The notes: generated by a model not told the origin, from the letters alone. A stretch of DNA of 6,306 nucleotides from SVTX01 sp051867975 (GCA_051867975.1 JBJDZM010000094.1:1-6306); one strand, 5' to 3'; counted from the first letter of the stretch, positions 1-6,032 are shown. Numbers and translations are program-made.

Positions 1-183
1 TTCTCTCGGCAAATGCTATTTTAACTTAGTGAAACATTAAATTTAAAAGCTCTTGCTCGGCTGGGTTCAATCCTATTGGACGTTTGTCATCTCAGTAGGT
101 TGAAATTTGCTCCGCAAATTTCAACGTCACCTCACCTTAGTTAGAACCACAAATATTGAAAGTTTTTGAAGGGGTTTGGGGGA
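1..183 (+). repeat. Family A structured repeat, copy A1
   Basis: This is one of four related copies (others at 4262-4360, 4501-4652 and, inverted, 6127-6306). An AT-rich leader (1-55) precedes a core at 62-150. The core closes with GGTTC (64-68) against GAACC (144-148). Inside are a small hairpin (TCC 71-73, GGA 78-80) and a long hairpin of 11 bp (100-110 with 114-124, loop TCC). A tail at 151-183 (TTGAAAGTTTTTGAAGGGG and on) is shared with A4. The right-hand end abuts the 3' side of argF, in the opposite orientation to the gene. The nature of the element is unknown: it could be a structured RNA gene, a non-autonomous mobile element or both. No protein is encoded. Confidence 0.75.
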
Positions 184-209
184 AACTTTTTTCAAAAAGT
201 TCCCCCAAA
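175..209 (-). terminator. Long hairpin downstream of argF, possible terminator
   Basis: TTTGGGGGAA (175-184) and CTTTTT (186-191) pair with AAAAAGTTCCCCCAAA (194-209), giving 16 bp with one bulged A and a very short loop. It lies 24 bases past the argF stop and could end the argBDF transcript. Neither strand shows a T-run directly after the stem, so it is not a classical intrinsic terminator. A half-size relative (GGGGAACTTTTT with a CTTTTT/AAAAAG hairpin) lies at 6011-6031 upstream of argJ, so it may equally be a dispersed repeat. Confidence 0.35.
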
Positions 210-210
210 A

Positions 211-232
211 TTCTCAGCACAGGCTATCTCCC
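211..232 (-). repeat. 22-base motif directly after the argF stop codon
   Basis: Read on the minus strand, the 22 bases that follow the argF TGA contain TAGCCTGTGCTGAGAA. The 22 bases directly after the argJ stop (4726-4747) match them at 19 positions. The same placement against two unrelated genes suggests a repeat boundary or a shared 3'-UTR module. The function is unknown. Confidence 0.6.
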
Positions 233-1135
<903 letters not shown>

Positions 1136-1201
1136 TTTATATAACCTTTCCGCCGCGCAATACGGCATAAAAAATGTCTTTGGAGATTTTGTCGGATAAA
1201 T

Positions 1202-2377
1202 TTATGCGAACTTCGCAATTGCTTCTTTAAGGATATTTATTGCGCTTTCAAGCAACTCCCTTTCAATATTGAGTGCGGGCAGCAGTCTAACCTTGCTTTT
1301 CGCTTTAATTACAAGCACTCCGCGCTCGCGGCACTCGGCAATTATCGCCGATGCGTCGCCCACGGTCTCGATTCCTATCATGAGTCCCATTCCCGTGACG
1401 CTCCTGACTCCCTTCGCGCCGCGGAGAGATGAGAAGATATATTCGCTCTTCTCTCTGACCTCTCGGAGCAGCTTTTCGTCAATTCTCGACAGAATATTGC
1501 ACGCGCCGGCGCAGGCAATCGGGTTTCCGCCGAAGGTCGAGCCGTGCATGCCGGCTTTTAGCACGTCCTTGACTCTCTCGCCAAGCACGGTAGCTCCTAT
1601 CGGAAGTCCGCCGCCGAGTCCCTTTGCCGTTGAGAATATATCGGGCTTGAGTCCGAAATTCATGTACGCGTAAAGCTCGCCCGTGCGTCCGTTGCCTGTC
1701 TGCACCTCGTCGCAGACTATCAGCAGGTCATTTTCCTTTGCGACCGCTTCGATTGTCTTAATGAATTCGGGTTCAAGCGGCTTCACGCCGCCCTCGCCCT
1801 GCACGCACTCAAACATAATGGCGCAGCATTTGTTTTCCAAAACGCATTTGCGCAACGACTCCGCGTCGTTCGCCTTGGCGTAAACAAAGCCTTCGGGCAT
1901 CGGCAAAAAGTCCTTGTGGAAGACCTCTTGTCCCGTCGCGGCAAGCGTCGCAAGCGTGCGCCCGTGGAAGCTGTCTGTCAGGGTGACTATCGTCGTATAT
2001 TCCGCGCCTTTGGTCATCTCGCCCCACTTGCGCGCGGCCTTGATTGCGCACTCGTTTGCCTCGGCACCCGAATTTGAGAAGAATACCCGGCTCATGCCCG
2101 TTTTCTCGCAGAGCATTTGCGCCAGACGCGCGCAAGGCTCGCTGTAATAGAGGTTTGACGTGTGCTGGATCTTTGAGAGCTGGTCGGTGACTGCCGCAAT
2201 CCAGGACTCGTCCGCAATTCCGAATGTGTTAACTGCAATTCCCGTGCCGAGGTCGATGTATTTTTTACCGTCCTCGTCATATGCTACGCTTCCCTTTCCG
2301 CCGACGAGCGCGATAGGAAAGCGCGCGTAGGTGTTTGCGATATATTTGTTATCAATTTCTTTTATCATTTTTATCAT
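1202..2377 (-). CDS. argD: Acetylornithine aminotransferase
   Basis: This PLP-dependent class III (fold type I) aminotransferase converts N-acetylglutamate semialdehyde and glutamate to N-acetylornithine and 2-oxoglutarate. The 391 residues are typical. Motifs are GTGIAVN (44-50), SNSGAEANE (101-109, phosphate-cup region), FHGRT (137-141), FECVQGEGGV (189-198, with Cys where Pro is more usual), DEVQTGNGRTG (223-233, Asp223 for the PLP ring nitrogen), STAKGLGGG (249-257, Schiff-base Lys252) and TFGGNP (281-286). The ATG overlaps the argB stop as ATGA, implying translational coupling. GGAGGAG lies 10 bases upstream of this start. A second in-frame ATG at 2368 gives MIKEIDNKY. It reads well as an N-terminus, and the 15 bases from that ATG are identical to the start of argJ, but its spacing from the ribosome binding site is poor. 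The enzyme may also serve lysine synthesis as a DapC, which the sequence cannot show. Confidence 0.95.
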   Translation of the reverse strand: MIKMIKEIDNKYIANTYARFPIALVGGKGSVAYDEDGKKYIDLGTGIAVNTFGIADESWIAAVTDQLSKIQHTSNLYYSEPCARLAQMLCEKTGMSRVFFSNSGAEANECAIKAARKWGEMTKGAEYTTIVTLTDSFHGRTLATLAATGQEVFHKDFLPMPEGFVYAKANDAESLRKCVLENKCCAIMFECVQGEGGVKPLEPEFIKTIEAVAKENDLLIVCDEVQTGNGRTGELYAYMNFGLKPDIFSTAKGLGGGLPIGATVLGERVKDVLKAGMHGSTFGGNPIACAGACNILSRIDEKLLREVREKSEYIFSSLRGAKGVRSVTGMGLMIGIETVGDASAIIAECRERGVLVIKAKSKVRLLPALNIERELLESAINILKEAIAKFA

Positions 2378-3243
2378 CTTATGTGAGCTCCTCCGACAAA
2401 CATTGTTCCGATACCTGCGTCGGTGAGCGTTTCGATAAGTATAGAGTGGGGGATACGTCCGTCAATAATAAATACCTTGCGGACTCCGCGCCTTATCGCT
2501 TCGATACAGCAATTGACCTTCGGAATCATGCCGCCACTGATGACTCCCTCGCGCATAAGCTGGGGAGCATCGCTGACATATATCTTGCTGATAAGTGTCG
2601 AGGGGTCATTTTTGTCGCGCAAAATTCCCTCAATGTCGGTCATGGAAATTAAGCTCTCCGCACCGAGCGCGCCTGCAATTCTTGCCGCCGCGGTGTCGGC
2701 GTTTATGTTGTATGTGTTGCCCTCATTGTCATATCCGACCGTTGAAATTACGGGGATATAGCCCTTGTCAAGGCAGTCGACGATTGGGGTAACGTCGACG
2801 TTCGTTATCTCACCGACAAATCCGTGGACGTCGTCGAGCTTATCCGACTTTATCATGTGTCCGTCGATGCCCGAGAGTCCGATTGCTTTTGCTCCCTTGT
2901 TTTCAAGGAGATTGACGAGGTTTTTGTTGATCTTGCCTGCCAAGACCATCTGGACGATGTCAACGGTCTCCTTGTCGGTGACGCGCAAGCCGTCAACGAA
3001 CTCGCTCTTTTTGCCTATCTTGCCGAGCATTTCGGTTATTTCGGGACCGCCGCCGTGGACGAGGACGACCTTGACTCCGACGAGCGAGAGGAGGACCAGA
3101 TCGCCCATGACGGCTTCTTTGAGGTCGTCGTTTATCATGGCGTTGCCGCCGTATTTGACGACGAGTATCTTGTTGTTGTACTTTTTGATGTAGGGGAGGG
3201 CTTCGGTGAGGACCGAGGCACGCTCGGCGTGTGTAATTATCAT
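2374..3243 (-). CDS. argB: Acetylglutamate kinase
   Basis: It phosphorylates N-acetylglutamate with ATP, the second step of the pathway, and belongs to the amino-acid kinase family. The 289 residues show VVKYGGNAM (28-36, Lys30), VLVHGGGPEI (60-69, glycine loop), GLRVTD (85-90, Arg88 at the substrate), NINAD (179-183), ISMTDIEGIL (199-208) and GGMIPK (237-242, Lys242). About 28 residues precede the first kinase strand. In the family such an N-terminal helix goes with hexameric, arginine-inhibited enzymes, while the short E. coli form lacks it, so feedback control by arginine is likely here (inference). AAAGGA lies 6 bases upstream of the ATG. The stop overlaps argD by 4 bases. Upstream is not argJ directly but a 1.5-kb repeat region, so the gene probably needs its own promoter or long read-through. 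Confidence 0.96.
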   Translation of the reverse strand: MIITHAERASVLTEALPYIKKYNNKILVVKYGGNAMINDDLKEAVMGDLVLLSLVGVKVVLVHGGGPEITEMLGKIGKKSEFVDGLRVTDKETVDIVQMVLAGKINKNLVNLLENKGAKAIGLSGIDGHMIKSDKLDDVHGFVGEITNVDVTPIVDCLDKGYIPVISTVGYDNEGNTYNINADTAAARIAGALGAESLISMTDIEGILRDKNDPSTLISKIYVSDAPQLMREGVISGGMIPKVNCCIEAIRRGVRKVFIIDGRIPHSILIETLTDAGIGTMFVGGAHIR

Positions 3244-3295
3244 GGTGTGTCCTTTCGCTTTTCTTGGAGAAAAGGGTGTAAAAGATTATTTTATT

Positions 3296-3325
3296 GTTAC
3301 TTTCTCGGGCAGCGGAGAAAGTAAC
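3296..3325 (-). repeat. Perfect 11-bp hairpin in the argB leader
   Basis: GTTACTTTCTC (3296-3306) pairs perfectly with GAGAAAGTAAC (3315-3325) around an 8-base loop. On the plus strand CCAAAGAACGCCG follows. A related hairpin at 4670-4693 (GCTACTTTCTT with AAGAAAGTAGC) differs by two paired changes that keep pairing. It lies 52 bases before the argB ATG and could affect the leader. There is no T-run suited to a terminator. Confidence 0.6.
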
Positions 3326-3358
3326 CAAAGAACGCCGCTCAAGTGGGAGAGGTGCTTC

Positions 3359-3421
3359 AAAATTCGGCGGATGGGATTGACAACTGTAATTCGACAATTA
3401 TGCCGAATTTTTTGCAATCCC
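3359..3421 (-). promoter_or_regulatory. Competing stems in the argB leader, possible attenuator
   Basis: Two stems interlock. AAAATTCGGC (3359-3368) pairs with GCCGAATTTT (3402-3411), 10 bp. GGGATTG (3373-3379) pairs with CAATCCC (3415-3421), 7 bp. A third option, AATTCG with CGAATT (arms near 3388-3393 and 3404-3409), overlaps the first. The pairings are either pseudoknotted or mutually exclusive, as in an attenuator or switch. The region is 116-178 bases upstream of argB. No terminator T-run or leader peptide with Arg codons was seen, so a regulatory role is a guess. Confidence 0.3.
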
Positions 3422-3432
3422 TTGAAAATAAA

Positions 3433-3507
3433 ACTCGGACTCCTCGCTTGCGAGGAGATGGTTGCGGCAAATATACTCCATTTTAAAATGGACTATACGC
3501 CGCATAT
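3433..3507 (+). repeat. Family B structured repeat, divergent copy B4
   Basis: It starts CTCGGACTCC like the other B copies. Hairpin 1 is CTCCTCGC (3440-3447) with GCGAGGAG (3450-3457). The second domain closes with TGCGGC (3463-3468) and GCCGCA (3499-3504), where B1 and B2 have TGCATC and GATGCA. Inside it has a 16-base perfect palindrome TCCATTTTAAAATGGA (3477-3492), flanked by TATA on both sides, in place of the weaker inner stem of the other copies. The conserved B tail is absent. Confidence 0.65.
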
Positions 3508-3517
3508 CTCCCCCTTA

Positions 3518-3566
3518 AGGAACCCCCTCTCCTGCGCTCCTGCGGAGCGCGTTCGGTGAGGTTCTT
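3518..3566 (+). repeat. Extended imperfect hairpin
   Basis: GCGCTCC (3534-3540) and GGAGCGC (3544-3550) form a 7-bp hairpin with loop TGC. Around it AGGAACC (3518-3524) can pair with GGTTCTT (3560-3566), with partial pairing between the two layers. It has no second copy in the window. The function is unknown. Confidence 0.4.
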
Positions 3567-3683
3567 CTTGTGGCGATTGTTATTTAAATAGGTGATATTG
3601 ATTTAAGTGGTAGCGCACGGGATGCGGAAAACAAAGGCTCCGCGTTTGCCGTTTCATGCTACTTTCTACGGCGTGGCTCGTGC

Positions 3684-3815
3684 CATTCGATTTTGAACGT
3701 GACTTGGACTCCTCGCTTGCGAGGAGCGGTTTGCATCAAATTGACTTTGATTTAGTTCAACTTCACGATGCATATGCTCTCGCTCTTAAGACGCCCGCGG
3801 ATATCTTTTGCTTTG
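3684..3815 (+). repeat. Family B structured repeat, full copy B1
   Basis: This is the longest B copy. A start CATTCGAT and AACGTGACT is shared with B3. Hairpin 1 is CTCCTCGC (3709-3716) with GCGAGGAG (3719-3726), loop TT. The second domain closes with TGCATC (3732-3737) and GATGCA (3767-3772) around a weak TTGA/TCAA stem. A tail with CGCCCGCGGATATC and TTTTGCTTTG (3792-3815) recurs in B2 and alone at 3878-3901. No protein is encoded. It could be a non-autonomous mobile element or a structured RNA. Confidence 0.7.
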
Positions 3816-3870
3816 GAAGGAAAATCGATAAATCTCCTTCCTCAGTGAGGGTTCGTGCAGTGGCTCGAAC

Positions 3871-3901
3871 TCTTAAACGCCCGCGGATATCTTTTGCTTT
3901 G
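3871..3901 (+). repeat. Orphan copy of the family B tail
   Basis: TCTTAAACGCCCGCGGATAT and the following CTTTTGCTTTG repeat the end of B1 (about 3784-3815) with no B hairpins directly in front. A 7-bp hairpin with one T-T mismatch (GTTCG 3851-3855, CGAAC 3866-3870) precedes it, and an AT-rich hairpin (3901-3910 with 3920-3930, one bulge) follows. It may be a partial duplication or the remnant of a second element. Confidence 0.6.
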
Positions 3902-3951
3902 AAAATTGGATATATAAAGTCCAAATTTTCGGCATGAGTTTATTGCTTTTC

Positions 3952-3984
3952 GGCGAGAGCAAGCCCTCGCCCTACGGCTGGACG
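3952..3984 (+). repeat. Family C REP-like hairpin, copy C1
   Basis: GGCGAG pairs with CTCGCC around AGCAAGCC, followed by CTACGGCTGGACG. All 33 bases are identical to C2 (4199-4231), 247 bases to the right. Such short GC-rich hairpins are common as dispersed intergenic repeats in bacteria. Confidence 0.75.
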
Positions 3985-4038
3985 TGACGCTCTCTTACCG
4001 ATTTTTTGTCTTTTTTAAGAGGTGTGTTACTTCGTGCA

Positions 4039-4065
4039 TGTAGGGCGGGGGCTTGTCTCCCGCCG
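4039..4065 (-). repeat. Family C REP-like hairpin, inverted copy C3
   Basis: On the minus strand GGCGGG pairs with CCCGCC (plus-strand arms 4044-4049 and 4059-4064), followed by CTACA, as the C hairpins are followed by CTACG. Against C1 one stem pair changes from A-T to G-C with pairing kept. It lies between C1 and C4, in the opposite orientation to both. Confidence 0.65.
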
Positions 4066-4117
4066 TTCCCTGCAAATGTATTCCCCGAGATGATGTCATT
4101 TCAAATCCTTCGTTCGC

Positions 4118-4144
4118 GGTGGGAGAAGGACTCCCATCCTACGG
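4118..4144 (+). repeat. Family C REP-like hairpin, variant C4
   Basis: GGTGGGAG (4118-4125) pairs with CTCCCATC (4131-4138) as 8 bp including one G-T pair, loop AAGGA, followed by CTACGG as in C1. It has the same layout with a changed but still paired stem. Confidence 0.55.
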
Positions 4145-4198
4145 TAGGTGGTAGCGCAAACCCCTATCAAATAATGATTGTTTTGAATTGTTTGTCGC

Positions 4199-4231
4199 GG
4201 CGAGAGCAAGCCCTCGCCCTACGGCTGGACG
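4199..4231 (+). repeat. Family C REP-like hairpin, copy C2
   Basis: This is an exact 33-base duplicate of C1, starting GGCGAGAGCAAGCC. Identity with no drift suggests recent copying or gene conversion. GTGACG follows in both copies, with one extra G in C2. Confidence 0.75.
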
Positions 4232-4261
4232 GTGACGACAAATTTTCAAAATGACGATTCC

Positions 4262-4360
4262 TTCTGCAAATGTTATATTAACTTAGAGAAACATTAAATG
4301 CTCTCGCGTGGCTGGGTTCAATCCTATTGGACGTTTGCTATCTAAGTAGGCTGAAATTGA
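4262..4360 (+). repeat. Family A structured repeat, truncated copy A2
   Basis: The AT-rich leader (AACTTAGAGAAACATTAAAT) and the start of the core (TGGGTTC 4313-4319, TCC/GGA hairpin, AAGTAGGCTGAAATTGA) follow A1. The sequence then passes into B2 before the right arm of the long hairpin and the closing GAACC. It cannot form the family fold, so it looks like a remnant cut by B2 or by recombination between elements. Confidence 0.7.
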
Positions 4361-4363
4361 TAT

Positions 4364-4480
4364 TTGACTCGGACTCCCTGCTTGCAGGGAGCGGTTTGCA
4401 TCAAATTGATTTTGATTAAGTTCAACCTCATGATGCATATGCTCTCACTTGGAAATCGCACGCGGATATCTTTTGCTTAG
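4364..4480 (+). repeat. Family B structured repeat, copy B2
   Basis: Hairpin 1 is CTCCCTGC (4374-4381) with GCAGGGAG (4384-4391); against B1 both arms changed together. The second domain closes with TGCATC (4397-4402) and GATGCA (4432-4437). The tail CGCACGCGGATATC and TTTTGCTTAG (4457-4480) matches B1 with two differences. It is fused to the broken A2 copy on its left. Confidence 0.7.
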
Positions 4481-4500
4481 GAAAAATGAAAATGAAACGC

Positions 4501-4652
4501 ATTTCTCGGAAAGTGATATTTCAACTTAGAAAGGCTTAGATTTAAATATTACTTTCTCGGCTGGGTTCAATACTGTTCCAACACGGAATATCTCAGTAGG
4601 TTGAAATTTGCAGGGCAAATTTCAACGTCACTCCACCTTAGTTAGAACCCAA
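4501..4652 (+). repeat. Family A structured repeat, copy A3
   Basis: A diverged AT-rich leader (4501-4560) precedes an intact core. TGGGTTC (4562-4568) closes perfectly with GAACCCA (4645-4651). The small hairpin is TTCC/GGAA with loop AACAC (4576-4588), and the long hairpin is 11 bp (4601-4611 with 4615-4625, loop AGG). The small hairpin follows the A4 type and the long hairpin the A1 type, so the copy mixes variants. Its right end faces the 3' end of argJ, as A1 does argF. Confidence 0.75.
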
Positions 4653-4658
4653 TGCGAA

Positions 4659-4693
4659 AAAAGTTCTTTGCTACTTTCTTTCAAGAAAGTAGC
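4659..4693 (-). terminator. Hairpin downstream of argJ, possible terminator
   Basis: GCTACTTTCTT (4670-4680) pairs perfectly with AAGAAAGTAGC (4683-4693), loop TC. Read in the argJ direction, six T residues follow 7 bases after the stem (AAAGAACTTTTTT). The gap is longer than in standard intrinsic terminators, so termination is only possible. It begins 55 bases past the argJ stop. Confidence 0.4.
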
Positions 4694-4725
4694 GCGTCTC
4701 CCTCGCGTCTCCTCCGCGTCTCCCT
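4693..4725 (+). repeat. Three tandem 11-base repeats
   Basis: The units are CGCGTCTCCCT (4693-4703), CGCGTCTCCTC (4704-4714) and CGCGTCTCCCT (4715-4725). Units 1 and 3 are identical and unit 2 has its last two bases swapped. The period is close to one DNA helical turn. It lies between the argJ 3' hairpin and the post-stop motif. Confidence 0.75.
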
Positions 4726-4747
4726 TTCTCAGCACCGGCTAACTTCC
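4726..4747 (-). repeat. 22-base motif directly after the argJ stop codon
   Basis: Read on the minus strand, the bases after the argJ TAA contain TAGCCGGTGCTGAGAA and match the post-argF motif (211-232) at 19 of 22 positions. Confidence 0.6.
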
Positions 4748-5962
4748 TTACGTCCTGTAATCGCCGTTGATCTTAACGTAATCGTAGGTCAAATCGCAGC
4801 CCCAAGCGGTGGCGGAGCCTGAGCCTTGTCCGACAGAGACGATGATATCGATTTCAGGTTCAAGGAGAATGGTTTTAGCGAGTTCTTCGGAGAAAGGCAC
4901 GCCTGCGCCGTTTTCGCAGACGGTAATCGAGCCTTTGGCGGACTTGAAGGTCACGTCAACGCGATTGACGTCGATGTCCGCGCCGCTGTAACCTATGGCG
5001 CAGAGCGCACGTCCCCAATTCGCATCGGCTCCGAACATAGCCGCCTTGAAGAGCGACGAGCAAACAATGCTCTTTGCGCAGATTGCGGCGGTCTCTCGGT
5101 CCTTCGCGCCCGAAACGGTACATTCAAGGAGCTTAGTCGCTCCCTCGCCGTCGGCGGCGATAGCACGGCAGAGATAGGACGTCACCGTATGTAGTGCGGT
5201 GCAAAATTCGGTGTAACCGTCGCCCTCGGACGTGATTTTTTCGTTGCCGGCAAGTCCGTTTGCGAGGATTGCGACGGTGTCATTCGTCGAGGTGTCGCCG
5301 TCCACGCTTATCATGTTGAACGAGGTCACAACGTCACAGGAGAGCGCACGGCGCAGCATCTCGGGCGAGACCGCGCAGTCGGTCGTGACGAAAACGAGCA
5401 TCGTCGCCATGTTCGGATGTATCATTCCGCTGCCCTTGGCAATTCCGCCCATACGGCAGACCTTGCCGCCGACTGTGAACTCGACCGCTATCTCCTTCTT
5501 CTTCGTGTCGGTGGTCATTATCGCCTCGGCGGCGAGATCGCTGTGGTCGCCGAGTCCCTCTATAAGCTCGGGGATTCCCTCTTTTATCGGCGTGATGTCA
5601 AGCGGCTGACCGATAACGCCCGTCGAGCCTATGACAACGTCGGTGGGAGCAATCGAGAGCGCCTCGGCAATCGCCGCGCAGGTCTCTTCCGCCACCTCAA
5701 TGCCGTTTGCGTTGCAGGTGTTTGCGTTTCCGCTGTTGCAGATGACCGCGCGTGCGTGTCCGTCCGCAATGTTCGCCTTCGTGACCGTCAGCGGCGCACC
5801 CTTGACGAGATTTTTCGTGTAGACCGCCGCCGCGGAACACTCAACCTCGCTGAAGATCAGCGCTAAGTCGCGCTTTAACTTGTTCTTGCGGATTCCGCAG
5901 TGTATTCCGTTTGCCTTAAAGCCTTTTGCGGCACATACGCCGCCTTGAATTTCTTTTATCAT
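4748..5962 (-). CDS. argJ: Ornithine acetyltransferase / N-acetylglutamate synthase (ArgJ)
   Basis: ArgJ moves the acetyl group from N-acetylornithine to glutamate, releasing ornithine and regenerating N-acetylglutamate, so the cycle runs without fresh acetyl-CoA. Some family members also use acetyl-CoA, which the sequence does not settle. The 404 residues are full length. The family is a self-cleaving Ntn-type hydrolase. The motif KGSGMIHPNMATMLVF (176-191) holds the expected cut between Ala186 and the nucleophile Thr187, giving alpha (1-186) and beta (187-404) chains. GSTGVIG (112-118) would supply the oxyanion-hole threonine. The C-terminus KINGDYRT is typical. The start at 5962 has AAAGGA 9 bases upstream. 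argC, the usual neighbour 5' of argJ, is not seen in the 344 bases upstream, which are repeats up to the window end. Confidence 0.96.
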   Translation of the reverse strand: MIKEIQGGVCAAKGFKANGIHCGIRKNKLKRDLALIFSEVECSAAAVYTKNLVKGAPLTVTKANIADGHARAVICNSGNANTCNANGIEVAEETCAAIAEALSIAPTDVVIGSTGVIGQPLDITPIKEGIPELIEGLGDHSDLAAEAIMTTDTKKKEIAVEFTVGGKVCRMGGIAKGSGMIHPNMATMLVFVTTDCAVSPEMLRRALSCDVVTSFNMISVDGDTSTNDTVAILANGLAGNEKITSEGDGYTEFCTALHTVTSYLCRAIAADGEGATKLLECTVSGAKDRETAAICAKSIVCSSLFKAAMFGADANWGRALCAIGYSGADIDVNRVDVTFKSAKGSITVCENGAGVPFSEELAKTILLEPEIDIIVSVGQGSGSATAWGCDLTYDYVKINGDYRT

Positions 5963-6032
5963 TTTTTATATTCCTTTATGTTGAGAATACGAGGGGCGCG
6001 AGGACGCGTTGGGGAACTTTTTGAGAAAAAGA

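Larger units (their letters stand above)
3244..4747. other. Gene-free repeat island between argJ and argB
   Basis: These 1504 bases separate argJ from argB and contain no credible gene. The open frames here (for example 3656-3937 and 4006-4254, plus strand) lack ribosome binding sites, run through hairpins and resemble nothing. In order they hold: a hairpin 52 bases before argB (3296-3325), competing stems (3359-3421), B4 (3433-3507), an imperfect hairpin (3518-3566), an unassigned stretch (3567-3683), B1 (3684-3815), an orphan B tail (3871-3901), an AT-rich hairpin (3901-3930), C1, C3, C4 and C2 (3952-4231), A2 joined to B2 (4262-4480), A3 (4501-4652), a hairpin (4670-4693), tandem repeats and the post-stop motif. 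TGGTAGCGCA occurs at 3608-3617 and 4149-4158. No convincing promoter for argB was seen. Confidence 0.8.

Noticed and set aside
61..73. tRNA T-arm, since GGTTCAATCC resembles one
   Set aside because: No acceptor, D or anticodon arms surround it, and other copies change the sequence to GGTTCAATACTG. It is part of the family A core.
62..150. Guide RNA of a TnpB/IscB (OMEGA) system for family A
   Set aside because: The structured, multi-copy nature is suggestive, but no TnpB or IscB frame is present and I cannot match the core to a known guide scaffold. It is only a hypothesis.
1136..1168. Eleven-residue N-terminal extension of ArgF
   Set aside because: There is no ribosome binding site before 1168, while the ATG at 1135 has one and gives a family-like N-terminus.
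2824..3324. A 166-residue plus-strand frame opposite argB
   Set aside because: It is the shadow of argB codons on the other strand, with no independent start signal.
3656..3937. A 93-residue plus-strand open frame inside the repeat island
   Set aside because: It runs through the B1 hairpins and tail, has no ribosome binding site and resembles no protein.
3244..4747. CRISPR array
   Set aside because: The repeats are of several kinds, with irregular spacing and mixed orientation, and there are no cas genes.
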